Position numbers and translations under genes: made by a program. Below are positions 1 to 7,720 of a stretch of 38,889 nucleotides of DNA, one piece after another. Origin of the DNA: Bacilli bacterium (GTDB lineage: Bacteria; Bacillota_I; Bacilli_A; RFN20; CAG-826); assembly GCA_017450325.1 (NCBI GenBank), contig JAFSVB010000127.1:1-38889 (forward strand). The letters are read 5' to 3'. Under the pieces are notes generated by a model that ran no database searches, had not been told where the DNA came from, and saw only the letters and a program-made list of their open reading frames with translations. Each line of letters begins with the position of its first letter. The stretch's first letter is position 1.

Positions 1-348
1 GCGATAGGCGCTGATGCGGAGGGTATCCAAAGTAACGTGTCCATAGATATCCGCGACCTCGTAAAACGTCGGGTCGAGGAAATCGCCAATCCGTTCGGAT
101 GGGTAGTTGTTCACAATGTCGGCGTGGATGCCCTCCAAAGCAACTTCCACATCCGAGGATTGGTTTTCCGTGACGATGGTGAACTTCGCGTTCAAATCGC
201 CATCGAACGTGAAGTTGTTCGCCGTTAAGACTTCTTCTGAAGAAGAGGGGATAAGGGTCGAGGAAAAGTCGCTCGAAGACACGTATTGCCCGCAAGAAGG
301 CAGGCTAACCATGGAAAGAATCAACACCAAGTTCTTCGCGTTCATCAT
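1..348 (-). CDS. Putative lipoprotein, N-terminal part (runs off the left edge)
   Basis: Reading the minus strand from ATG at 348 (or the adjacent ATG at 345) gives 116 open codons to the window edge. The N-terminus is a short lipoprotein signal: a few polar residues, a hydrophobic stretch, and a lipobox LPSC followed by Gly, so the Cys about 19 residues in would be lipidated and the protein held on the outer face of the membrane. A Ser-rich linker follows, then a mixed beta-like sequence (NFTFDGDLNAKFTIV and so on). I recognise no family; it may be a cell-surface or substrate-binding protein. The ribosome site is weak. It is divergent from thyA, about 100 bases away. The overlapping plus-strand frames have no coding character. 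Confidence 0.7.
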   Translation of the reverse strand, partial: MMNAKNLVLILSMVSLPSCGQYVSSSDFSSTLIPSSSEEVLTANNFTFDGDLNAKFTIVTENQSSDVEVALEGIHADIVNNYPSERIGDFLDPTFYEVADIYGHVTLDTLRISAYR

Positions 349-365
349 CACTAGTTTAGCACACC

Positions 366-382
366 GCGATTTGATAAATCGC
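366..382. promoter_or_regulatory. Inverted repeat between the divergent lipoprotein and thyA genes
   Basis: Perfect 7-base arms GCGATTT and AAATCGC separated by 3 bases. It lies 18 bases upstream of the lipoprotein start and upstream of the thyA promoter. It could be an operator for either gene; no T-tract follows, so it is not a terminator. Seen in sequence; function inferred. Confidence 0.35.
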
Positions 383-405
383 AAAACTGATTTTCCGCCA
401 TTATT

Positions 406-437
406 TTGATGTGTTTTTGCCCTGCCGCTTTTATAAT
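406..437 (+). promoter_or_regulatory. Candidate thyA promoter with -10 adjoining the start codon
   Basis: A perfect TATAAT at 432-437 ends only 7 bases before the thyA ATG at 445. The best -35 is a weak TTGATG at 406-411 with a long 20-base spacer. Transcription would begin at or next to the A of the ATG, giving a leaderless message; this fits the absence of a Shine-Dalgarno sequence. Confidence 0.45.
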
Positions 438-444
438 TCTCACC

Positions 445-1275
445 ATGAGCAAAGCAGACGAACTATTCATACAGAACATGAGGGACATCCTCGACCATGG
501 CTTCTCTGATGAAGCCTATCCCGTCCGCCCGCATTGGGAGGACGGAACCCCCGCCCATACGCGCAAGCTTTTCGGCGTCGTCAACCGTTATGATCTGCAG
601 GAAGAATTCCCGATCATGACCATCCGCCGCACCGCTTTTAAGAGCTGCCTGGACGAGATTCTTTGGATTTGGCAGAAGAAATCCAACAACATTCACGACT
701 TAAAGCCACACATTTGGGATGCATGGGCCGATGAAAACGGCTCCATCGGCAAGGCTTATGGCTATCAGTTAGCGAAGAAGTCCATCTACCCGGAAGGCGA
801 ATTCGACCAAGTGGACCGCGTTTTGTTCGACTTGAAGAACAACCCCCATTCCCGCCGCATTCTCACGAACATCTATAACTTTGAAGACCTTCACGAGATG
901 AACTTATATCCCTGTGCCTACTCGATGACGTTCAATGTATCGGGAGATACGCTTAACGGCATCCTCAACCAGCGCAGCAACGATATGCTTACCGCGAACA
1001 ACTGGAACGTCGTTCAATACGCCTTGCTCCTTCATATGTTCGCGCAGGTCTCCGGATTAAAAGTGGGCACCTTGCTCCACGTCATCGCCGACGCTCATAT
1101 TTATGACCGCCACGAAGACCTCGTTCGCAAAGTCATCGCAAAGCCGACTCACCCCGCCCCAAAGCTTTGGATCAATCCCGACGTAAAAGACTTCTATCAG
1201 TTCACCGTCGATGATTTCAAACTGATCGATTACGAATACGAAACCCTCGAGGAGAAGATTCCCGTAGCCATATGA
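445..1275 (+). CDS. thyA: Thymidylate synthase
   Basis: Makes dTMP from dUMP with methylene-tetrahydrofolate as methyl donor and reductant, releasing dihydrofolate; cytosolic. The 276-residue protein carries the nucleophile Cys in YPCAYS, the phosphate-binding QRSNDML element, and the C-terminal DAHIYDRH block. The Cys is followed by Ala rather than the common His, as I recall for the Bacillus ThyA branch. The start at MSKADELF is chosen because the upstream in-frame ATG at 406 would add 13 residues with no resemblance to the family and would lie upstream of the TATAAT. The reading frame overlaps folA by ATGA, so the dihydrofolate produced is recycled by the next gene. No SD precedes the ATG. 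Confidence 0.93.
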   Translation: MSKADELFIQNMRDILDHGFSDEAYPVRPHWEDGTPAHTRKLFGVVNRYDLQEEFPIMTIRRTAFKSCLDEILWIWQKKSNNIHDLKPHIWDAWADENGSIGKAYGYQLAKKSIYPEGEFDQVDRVLFDLKNNPHSRRILTNIYNFEDLHEMNLYPCAYSMTFNVSGDTLNGILNQRSNDMLTANNWNVVQYALLLHMFAQVSGLKVGTLLHVIADAHIYDRHEDLVRKVIAKPTHPAPKLWINPDVKDFYQFTVDDFKLIDYEYETLEEKIPVAI

Positions 1276-1775
1276 GCAAAGTAATATCCATACTTAACTG
1301 CGATAAAAAATACGGCATCGGCAAACGCAATGGCCTCCTTTTCCGCTTACCGGCCGATATGGCGTTCTTTAAGGCGTCCACCACTGGCCATGTGGTCGCG
1401 ATGGGTGAGAACACGCTCCTTTCTTTCCCAAAGCAAAAGCCGCTGCCAAACCGTACCAACATCGTTCTCTCGCAAGACCCGACCCACGAATACGAAAACG
1501 TCGTTAACGTTCATACTTTTGAGGACTTTTTAAAGAAAATATTCGACTTTTGCAGAGAAAACGACGTATTTATCATCGGCGGAGCCTCTATTTACCGCCA
1601 GATGCTTCCCTACGTGGACGAAGTCTGGCTCAACAAAGTAGACGAAGATGGCGAAGCGGAGGTCTTCTTCGAGAATCTAGATGAACGCCTCGACTATGAA
1701 CTGGTAGAAACGAAAGAACCCGTCCTCGATAACGGCTATCGGACGCAGTTACATATCTATCGTCGAAAGAAATAA
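1272..1775 (+). CDS. folA: Dihydrofolate reductase
   Basis: Reduces dihydrofolate to tetrahydrofolate with NADPH, closing the cycle opened by ThyA. At 167 residues it has the usual length. Visible motifs: N-terminal VISILNCDKKYGIG, the substrate Asp in LPADMAFFK, the NADPH-binding VAMGENTLLSFP (family: GRxTxxS), and the VFIIGGASIYRQ loop. The start overlaps the thyA stop (ATGA), which indicates translational coupling. Its TAA at 1773-1775 abuts the stop of the convergent oxidoreductase gene with no spacer, and no terminator hairpin is present between them. Confidence 0.94.
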   Translation: MSKVISILNCDKKYGIGKRNGLLFRLPADMAFFKASTTGHVVAMGENTLLSFPKQKPLPNRTNIVLSQDPTHEYENVVNVHTFEDFLKKIFDFCRENDVFIIGGASIYRQMLPYVDEVWLNKVDEDGEAEVFFENLDERLDYELVETKEPVLDNGYRTQLHIYRRKK

Positions 1776-2900
1776 TCAGGCTTGACCGAATTCTTCCGCG
1801 ACCATCGCAAGGAGGTCGCGGATTTTTAATCCCTGCGGGCACACGGACTCGCATCCGCCGCAACGAATGCATTCCTTAGGATCTCCATGGGGAGGACAAA
1901 GGACATTCGAACGATAATAAGCTGGGGCGCCCCATTCATGGAACGTTTTGCGCGCGTTGTAGGCGGCGAATGCCTCCGGAATCGCGATGTTGACGGGGCA
2001 AGCGTTCTCATCCACGCAATAACGGCAGCGCGTGCAAGGAATCGCTCTGCCAGCCATAAAGACCTCGCGAACCTGGCGGATGGCCTCTTCCTCTTGTTCG
2101 TTAAAAGGCACGAAATCTTTTGTATAGGAGAGGTTGTCCTCCATCTGCTCCAAAGTGGACATGCCCGAAAGCACCATCGCGATCTGTGGGCGTGAGAGCA
2201 CGTAACGAATCGCATAGGAAGCATAGCTTCCCCCGTGAAGATCGTCTAAGCTCTTCGCCGCATCGGGCGGCAAGTTCACCAAAGAGCCTCCTTTTACGGG
2301 CTCCATCACGATAATGGGTTTGCCATGCTTGACACAGACGTCATAGCAGGCCTGGCTTTGAACCGAAGCCGATTCAACATCGAGGTAATTGAACTGTATC
2401 TGCACCACTTCGATTTCGGGATAGGTGCTCAGGATCATGTCGAGGACTTCCGCACTGTCATGGAAGGAAATGCCCACGTGCTTGATAAGACCCTGCTTCT
2501 TCAGTTCAAACGCAGTCTCATAAGCCCTGCACTTTTGGAAATGAGGGAAGTTGCGCGAGCTTTGCGCATGCATGAGATAGTAGTCGAAATAATCAACGCC
2601 ACACGCCTCAAGCTGAGAACGAAAGAACGGAACGATGTCTTCCTGCTTGGAGAAATAGGGCTCCGTGAGCTTATTGGTTAAGGAATATGCGTCGCGCGGG
2701 TAACGCGAAGTGACCGCTTCTTTAATCGCCAGTTCCGATTTGCCGCGGATATATCCATGAGCCGTATCAAAATAGGTGAATCCCGCTGCGATGAAGGCAT
2801 CCGCCATCGCCTTGAATTGCTCAACGTCAACCTCTTCACCGATCATCGGCAAGCGCATGCAACCGAAGCCAAATCGACGATTTTGATCAAATAACTGCAT
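1776..2900 (-). CDS. Aldo/keto reductase with C-terminal 4Fe-4S domain
   Basis: Likely an NAD(P)H-linked aldehyde/ketone oxidoreductase of the Fe-S aldo/keto reductase type common in anaerobes. Residues 1-280 show the AKR barrel: GFGCMRLP, the FDTAHGY segment holding the catalytic Asp and Tyr, the Lys in LTNKL, and the His in LMHAQ. The C-terminal part holds two cysteine sets, CTRCRYC...CP and CIRCGGCESVCP, typical of a two-cluster ferredoxin domain. Length 374 is normal for this fusion. A GAGGG site lies about 9 bases before the ATG. The physiological substrate cannot be read from sequence. It is transcribed alone, divergent from the GntR operon and convergent with folA. Confidence 0.88.
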   Translation of the reverse strand: MQLFDQNRRFGFGCMRLPMIGEEVDVEQFKAMADAFIAAGFTYFDTAHGYIRGKSELAIKEAVTSRYPRDAYSLTNKLTEPYFSKQEDIVPFFRSQLEACGVDYFDYYLMHAQSSRNFPHFQKCRAYETAFELKKQGLIKHVGISFHDSAEVLDMILSTYPEIEVVQIQFNYLDVESASVQSQACYDVCVKHGKPIIVMEPVKGGSLVNLPPDAAKSLDDLHGGSYASYAIRYVLSRPQIAMVLSGMSTLEQMEDNLSYTKDFVPFNEQEEEAIRQVREVFMAGRAIPCTRCRYCVDENACPVNIAIPEAFAAYNARKTFHEWGAPAYYRSNVLCPPHGDPKECIRCGGCESVCPQGLKIRDLLAMVAEEFGQA

Positions 2901-2965
2901 AAAAGTGCCCTCATTTCTTCATAAGAATACCATGCGACATCGATTTTGAAACGCGTTTTCTACCA

Positions 2966-3018
2966 TTGCTTCTATAAAACGTAAGTAGTACAGTTAATAC
3001 ACACTGATACTCCAAGGA
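2966..3018 (+). promoter_or_regulatory. Candidate promoter and operator of the GntR-ABC operon
   Basis: TTGCTT at 2966-2971 and TACAGT at 2989-2994 form a weak -35/-10 pair with a 17-base spacer. An imperfect dyad, AGTACAGT (2987-2994) and ACTGATACT (3003-3011), covers the -10 and start region; this is where a YtrA-type repressor would act. An AAGGA ribosome site at 3014-3018 follows and decides the start of the regulator gene. Confidence 0.4.
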
Positions 3019-3027
3019 AACGTACCC

Positions 3028-3348
3028 ATATACGAAGCGGTAGCCAACCACTTCCGCAAAATGATCGCCCTAGGCGCCTTAAGGGAAGGCGATGCTCTGC
3101 CGTCGGTGCGCGAAGTCGCCATCGCCGAGAAGATCAACCCCAATACCGTCGTGCGCGCTTATGCTTTGCTCGTCGAGGAAGGGGCAATCACCTCAATCCC
3201 AAAGAAGGGCTATTTCGTCGCGAAAACGGGCACGGGGCCTTCAAAGTCCATCCTGCGCGATTCTCTAAGAGACTTGCTCGCGATGGGGTATAAGGAGGAT
3301 GATATTCTTTCGGAGTTACAAACATTAAAGGGGGAGCACCATGATTGA
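3028..3348 (+). CDS. GntR-family (YtrA-like) regulator with probable AUA start
   Basis: Short winged-helix repressor of about 106 residues, expected to control its own operon. The conserved GntR helices read IYEAVANHFRKMIALG, LREGDALPSVREVA and NPNTVVRAYALLVEEG; the C-terminal part is too short for an effector domain, as in the YtrA subfamily. Family homology begins before the first ATG (3061), which has no ribosome site and would remove helix 1. The AAGGA at 3014-3018 sits 9 bases before an in-frame ATA at 3028, and no ATG, GTG or TTG is in frame nearby. So either AUA is the start or an ATG has mutated. The end overlaps the ABC ATPase gene by 8 bases. Confidence 0.75.
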   Translation: MYEAVANHFRKMIALGALREGDALPSVREVAIAEKINPNTVVRAYALLVEEGAITSIPKKGYFVAKTGTGPSKSILRDSLRDLLAMGYKEDDILSELQTLKGEHHD

Positions 3349-4234
3349 GATACGAAGGCTCGTCAAATGCTTTGATACGACACGTGCCGTCGATGGTCTC
3401 AGCGCTTCGTTTAGCCCAGGCATCACCGGCCTTGTCGGGCAAAACGGCGCGGGCAAATCGACGCTATTCCGGCTGATTGCCGGTATTTACCAACCAGATG
3501 AAGGAGATGTCTTGGTCAATGGCATCCCCGCTACCGACCGAAAAGCAAAGGCCGACCTATTCTTCCTAAGCGATGATCCCTATGCGCCCAAAGGGGCCAA
3601 CATCGAGGCGACCTTGGACTTCTATCTTGGCCTATTCGATATCGATGTCTCGGAATTCAACCGCATCATCGACACTTTTGGCCTGCCGCGCAATAAGCCC
3701 GTCAATACATTCTCCAAGGGCATGAAAAGACAGATGTTCGTCGCATTAGCTCTAGCAATGAAAGCGAATCACCTGCTTCTAGACGAGGCGTTCGACGGGC
3801 TCGATCCGCTCGTCATCGACCAAATCCGCTCTGAGATTCTCTCTGTGGCATCAAAAGGCAAGACCATCGTCATCTCTTCACATAACATCTTCGCGTTGCA
3901 GCGGCTTGTCGACCGCTTCGTCGTCGTCAGCAAAGGCCATGTCGCCCGCGAAGGAACCAGCCAGGATATCGGCACGGAATTCATCAAATTCCAGGCCGCC
4001 TTCCGCTTACCGACAAGCGAGCAGGACCTCGCTGCAATCGGCTATCGCGTCGTCTCCTTCCGCACGGTCGGATCGGTCACCCATGCGGTATTACTCGGTG
4101 GCGAGGAAACCATCGAGGCCGTCAAGGAGCGCTTCGATCCGCTCTTCATTGAAAACGTCCCGCTCGACCCCGAAGAAATCGTGGCCCTCGAGATGATGCT
4201 CGCCAAACAAGATGGAGGAAACCAAAATGCTTAA
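3341..4234 (+). CDS. ABC transporter ATP-binding protein (YtrB-like)
   Basis: Cytosolic ATPase of 297 residues that would drive the membrane protein encoded next. Walker A is GQNGAGKST, the signature is a variant SKGMKRQ instead of LSGGQ, Walker B is HLLLDEAFDGLD, and the switch His is in VISSHN. The variant signature is common in drug/peptide export ATPases placed beside YtrA-type regulators. A GGGGGAG ribosome site precedes the ATG. The context (regulator, ATPase, permease, overlapping frames) suggests export of an antimicrobial or response to cell-envelope stress; the substrate is unknown. Confidence 0.9.
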   Translation: MIEIRRLVKCFDTTRAVDGLSASFSPGITGLVGQNGAGKSTLFRLIAGIYQPDEGDVLVNGIPATDRKAKADLFFLSDDPYAPKGANIEATLDFYLGLFDIDVSEFNRIIDTFGLPRNKPVNTFSKGMKRQMFVALALAMKANHLLLDEAFDGLDPLVIDQIRSEILSVASKGKTIVISSHNIFALQRLVDRFVVVSKGHVAREGTSQDIGTEFIKFQAAFRLPTSEQDLAAIGYRVVSFRTVGSVTHAVLLGGEETIEAVKERFDPLFIENVPLDPEEIVALEMMLAKQDGGNQNA

Positions 4235-5396
4235 GCACTACTGCATTTGGCAATTCAAGAAATGGTGGCCGATGCTCCTCATCTTTTCCATTGTTCTTAC
4301 CGTCATTTTCTCCTATGCCATCCTTTCGATTCCGCTCACTCAGAGGGTTTATCAAGATGGCACTGATTACAGCATCAACAATCTATTAAGCCAAACGGCG
4401 TCCTACATACACGCCTTCCACTACTTCCCCGCGTTGGCCATGACGTTCGTGATGCCTCTATTTATCTTCCATTACCGGACAAAACGGCAAAGCGTCGACA
4501 CTTATTATCAAGCCGCCTACGCCCCAACCACCATCAAACGCGCGCGTCTTCTCATCGGTTTGGGCATCATCGTCGCCGCCTTTATCGCCAGCGCCCTCTT
4601 AGGCACGACGCTATTCTTGCTCCGCTACTACGGAACGCCAGCGGTACAAGTGGCGGATCGGTATACCCTCTACCGCGTCACCGTGAACTGGGGTTATTAC
4701 GTCTTAGCCTTTCTCATCGGCCTATTGACCGTCGTCGCGCAATATCTCATCAATTGCTTCCTCGTGAGCTTGGGAGATTACGTCCTCGATCAGATCTTCC
4801 TGCTGATTTTCGGAAACATCTTCCTCTTCCTCTTCATCACTGCCCCGATGCTTTATCTATCCGTCTTGGCGCGGTCGAACGACATGTTCTTCACCATCGT
4901 CAGCAACATCCTTTACTATAGTCTAGGACCCATCGCGCCATCGGCTTTGCTCGTAAGCACGATTCCGGCCTTAGCCATGGGCAATGGCCTCGAAGGCACT
5001 TACTGGATCAACCAGATTATCTCCACCATCCTCTACTTCGGCTTTGCCGCGGCTTGCTGCGTCTTCAATCTCCTCATGCCCGATCCTAGCGGCGAACACG
5101 CGGATAAGGCTGGGGCGCGCAACAAAGCCATCGCCCTCATCCCCCATGGCGCAGGTGCGGTCATCGGCTTCCTCGTCGCCTGCCTTGGTGGTTTGTACGG
5201 AATTACGAATTCCCTCTTCATCATCGGCTTCCTACCCATTTTCCTCTTCATCATGTATGGCGTCGTCTATTACGCGATCCTCGCCTTATGGAGACATGGG
5301 TTTAAGATCGGGAAGCAAGACCTTATCTGCTACCTCTCGGTCATCGGTTCCGTATTGCTGTTTATCAGCTTTGCCATGATCGTCGCACCACGCTAA
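4227..5396 (+). CDS. ABC transporter permease
   Basis: Integral membrane partner of the preceding ATPase, about 389 residues with roughly ten hydrophobic segments (for example the runs near WPMLLIFSIVLTVIF at the N-terminus and SVIGSVLLFISFAMIV at the C-terminus). The protein has no ATP-binding motifs. The start at MLKHYC is preferred because GGAGG lies about 8 bases upstream; the ATG at 4212 has no such site. It overlaps the ATPase gene by 8 bases. It resembles ABC-2-like permeases of the YtrC/D type only in general architecture, so the substrate is not assigned. Confidence 0.82.
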   Translation: MLKHYCIWQFKKWWPMLLIFSIVLTVIFSYAILSIPLTQRVYQDGTDYSINNLLSQTASYIHAFHYFPALAMTFVMPLFIFHYRTKRQSVDTYYQAAYAPTTIKRARLLIGLGIIVAAFIASALLGTTLFLLRYYGTPAVQVADRYTLYRVTVNWGYYVLAFLIGLLTVVAQYLINCFLVSLGDYVLDQIFLLIFGNIFLFLFITAPMLYLSVLARSNDMFFTIVSNILYYSLGPIAPSALLVSTIPALAMGNGLEGTYWINQIISTILYFGFAAACCVFNLLMPDPSGEHADKAGARNKAIALIPHGAGAVIGFLVACLGGLYGITNSLFIIGFLPIFLFIMYGVVYYAILALWRHGFKIGKQDLICYLSVIGSVLLFISFAMIVAPR

Positions 5397-5406
5397 AAAG
5401 CCTTTC

Positions 5407-5439
5407 AAAAACGCGGAATCCTTACAGATCCGCGTTTTT
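5407..5439. terminator. Bidirectional terminator
   Basis: Perfect 11-base arms AAAAACGCGGA and TCCGCGTTTTT around an 11-base loop. It lies between the convergent permease and GGDEF genes, with T-tracts in both directions, and overlaps the stop codon of the GGDEF gene. Confidence 0.9.
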
Positions 5440-7111
5440 ATTTATGATTCTTCGCTCGCTTTTTCGCCAAATACATGGCCTCGTCCGCCCGCTTGAACAC
5501 GTCGGCGAACTCTTTATCGACCCCAGGCTGATAAGTCGCCATGCCCACCGCGAAATGGTAGGCGTCCGGGTCGCCCGTGACCGATGCCTGCGATAGCCGC
5601 AAGAACAGCGCTTCGCGGTTTTCGTAGTCCTCCCCTTCCGCGATGACGATGAATTCGTCGCCACCGATGCGGTAGACGGGAGAATGGAGGAAGGCATGAC
5701 ATAAGGCGAGACATGCCTCGCGAATCGCCTGGTCGCCGAAGGAATGGCCTTTGCTATCGTTGATCGTCTTCAAATCGTTGACGTCGCACATGACTAAGGC
5801 AAACCGTGCGTTCCCATCTTTGATCTTGCCATTGATCTCCGCGATTTTAGCCGTGTGGGCGTTCTTGTTCTTCACGCCGGTCAAGCCATCGCGGTAAGCG
5901 AGGGCATCCATCTCGGAGCGCTGGCTACGAAGAGCCTGTACCATCGAGTCAAAGCTATCCGTGAGTTCTCCGATTTCATCGTTGCTCGTGCGGTGGATTT
6001 CCACATCGAGGTCGCCGCCACGCACATTCTGAACCGCGTTGGTAAGTTGCTGGATTGGCTTCAGCCAATACCGAAGCAGGAAGAAGAGCCCAATAGACAA
6101 AGCCAAAGCGAACATCCCGTACATAATGACGGGGAGGATCGTCGCTTTTACGAAAGGATCGTAGAGTTCGTCCATGGAGACAGAAATGCCGAAGCTCAGG
6201 CTATTGCTTAGGGGAACGCTGGCGGACATGCGTCGCTTGCCTTTGTAATAATAGGAATAGACACCGTCATGTTCGGCAATGCCTTCACGCGCTTCCATAT
6301 TCTCCTGATAGGTGGAGTCCGCGCCGACATAGTGATGGTTTTCGTCAAATACTTGGACGTCTGGATGCCAAGCGATGGTGTTGTCTGCGTTAATCAAGAA
6401 AGGATAAGAATCCTCAAAATGCTTGTGCTCCGAGAGGGCATCGATGATTTCGTCGAAGTCGAGGTCGATACCCGCCGCGCCGAGCAATAAGGGCGCGGGG
6501 TCCGCGGAGAATACAGGCACGATAAAGCTGACGAGGTTTTGATCCGTGTTTCCGTTGTAATAGGGCTTCATCCATGTGCTGATGCCTTTTTTGACCTGAA
6601 TCCACCAGGAAATATGGGCAATCGCTTCCGGATCGGTCTCGTCATATGCCGTCACATTCGTGACCTTGTGGTCCTCGAAGACGGCCGAACCCTTCTGACG
6701 GACGACGAAGAAGCCAACGCCTTCCTCGTCGGTAGGAGTCGTCCCAGTATAGGCTGGGTTAAAGACCATCCAATAATTGCAGACGTATTCCGTATGGACG
6801 GCCGTCGAGGAATAGATGCGCTTGATGTCAACGAGTTTCGCGTTGTCATTGGTTAGGCCCTGAATGTCCGCGGTCGTCGGAAAATAGAGTTTGGCGATGT
6901 CGGATACTTCGGTCACGAGGTTCCGCACGGTTAAAAAGGAGCGGTCCAAAGGAGAGCCGTCCTCCATCGCGGCAATGCGTATGCTATTCTCAGCATAAGA
7001 GTTCGCGATCGTCGTATGGACGGTGTAGGTGACGCCAATGCCTGCGCCAGCGGCTAGCACCATGGCTAAGGCGGATATCACGGAGATTCGAATCGACAGT
7101 TTATTCTTCAT
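5438..7111 (-). CDS. Membrane diguanylate cyclase: Cache sensor, HAMP, GGDEF
   Basis: Makes c-di-GMP from two GTP. Domain order (numbered from the ATG at 7117): TM1 about 9-31, an extracytoplasmic dCache-like sensor about 32-325 containing the aromatic YNGNTDQNLVSF region, TM2 about 326-350, HAMP about 351-400, and GGDEF from 405. The active-site GGDEF is intact at 485-489, as are the DVNDLK and NDSKGHSFGD blocks. The RxxD product-inhibition site is absent just upstream. The ATG at 7111 is preferred to 7117 because an AGG lies 8 bases before it. The sensor likely reads a small extracellular ligand. The gene ends in the bidirectional terminator. Confidence 0.92.
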   Translation of the reverse strand: MKNKLSIRISVISALAMVLAAGAGIGVTYTVHTTIANSYAENSIRIAAMEDGSPLDRSFLTVRNLVTEVSDIAKLYFPTTADIQGLTNDNAKLVDIKRIYSSTAVHTEYVCNYWMVFNPAYTGTTPTDEEGVGFFVVRQKGSAVFEDHKVTNVTAYDETDPEAIAHISWWIQVKKGISTWMKPYYNGNTDQNLVSFIVPVFSADPAPLLLGAAGIDLDFDEIIDALSEHKHFEDSYPFLINADNTIAWHPDVQVFDENHHYVGADSTYQENMEAREGIAEHDGVYSYYYKGKRRMSASVPLSNSLSFGISVSMDELYDPFVKATILPVIMYGMFALALSIGLFFLLRYWLKPIQQLTNAVQNVRGGDLDVEIHRTSNDEIGELTDSFDSMVQALRSQRSEMDALAYRDGLTGVKNKNAHTAKIAEINGKIKDGNARFALVMCDVNDLKTINDSKGHSFGDQAIREACLALCHAFLHSPVYRIGGDEFIVIAEGEDYENREALFLRLSQASVTGDPDAYHFAVGMATYQPGVDKEFADVFKRADEAMYLAKKRAKNHK

Positions 7112-7280
7112 AGTCATCGCCTAAGGGCAACGTATTTTAGCATTATTTTGGCTCTCACAAGCGCGTTATGCGCGAATAAGTGTATAAAAATCGAACACCT
7201 TTTTCCGAAAAGCCCGCAAAAACCGTATCTTTTTATAAAACAATCCGATAGAATTCCACCTGCTATATGAGGAGAAAAAC

Positions 7281-7673
7281 ATGCACGTAACACCAGAAGG
7301 AAAGACCATCTTCGACGAAGCGATGGCGCGCACGAACAAAAACGTCGTCCGTATTATCATGAACCGGAGCGATTCTCAGGGGGCTTCTCTTCGCATGGAT
7401 CTCATCGACCAACTCGACGCCCCGCACGTAATGGATGTCGACGGCGTGCTTTTTGACTTAGACGAAGGTGCTGCGGAATACCTCGCCGAGGCGATCTTCG
7501 ACGCAGAAGGGCCGAACCTCAAAGTCATCGCCCGTCCCCATGGGTGCGGCTGCCATCATCATGACCACGGATGCGATTGCTGTGGCGATGATTGCGATTG
7601 CCACCACGAGGATGGCGGCTGTTGCCATGACGGCGATTGGAAAGAGGGCCACCACTGCCATCATAAAGCCTAA
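7281..7673 (+). CDS. HesB/IscA-like small protein with Cys/His-rich metal-binding tail
   Basis: A 130-residue cytosolic protein. Residues 1-85 resemble the HesB/IscA-like fold (MHVTPEGKTIFDEAM at the N-terminus, a DGVLFDLDEGAAEYL strand-helix pair), but the scaffold cysteines of true IscA are not visible there. The last 44 residues contain 10 Cys, 12 His and many Asp, in clusters such as HGCGCHHHDHGCDCC and GHHCHHKA. This would bind soft or borderline metals (Zn, Ni, Cu, Co) and suggests metal storage or delivery. A GAGGAG ribosome site precedes the start. It stands alone between c-di-GMP genes and has its own terminator. HypA at 10.1 kb is a possible nickel-related partner (inference). Confidence 0.75.
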   Translation: MHVTPEGKTIFDEAMARTNKNVVRIIMNRSDSQGASLRMDLIDQLDAPHVMDVDGVLFDLDEGAAEYLAEAIFDAEGPNLKVIARPHGCGCHHHDHGCDCCGDDCDCHHEDGGCCHDGDWKEGHHCHHKA

Positions 7674-7681
7674 ATGAAAAG

Positions 7682-7720
7682 GATCCGAATACGGTGATTA
7701 CCGTCAAGGGATCTTCTTTT
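7682..7720 (+). terminator. Terminator of the HesB-like gene
   Basis: Inner stem ACGGT/ACCGT (7691-7695, 7700-7704) within an outer stem GATCC/GGATC (7682-7686, 7709-7713), followed by a T-rich run TTCTTTTTT. It lies just after the plus-strand stop codon and before the convergent EAL gene. Confidence 0.7.

Noticed and set aside
37-409. Plus-strand frames at the left edge
   Set aside because: The minus strand there encodes a clear lipoprotein signal; the plus frames have no ribosome site or protein-like pattern.
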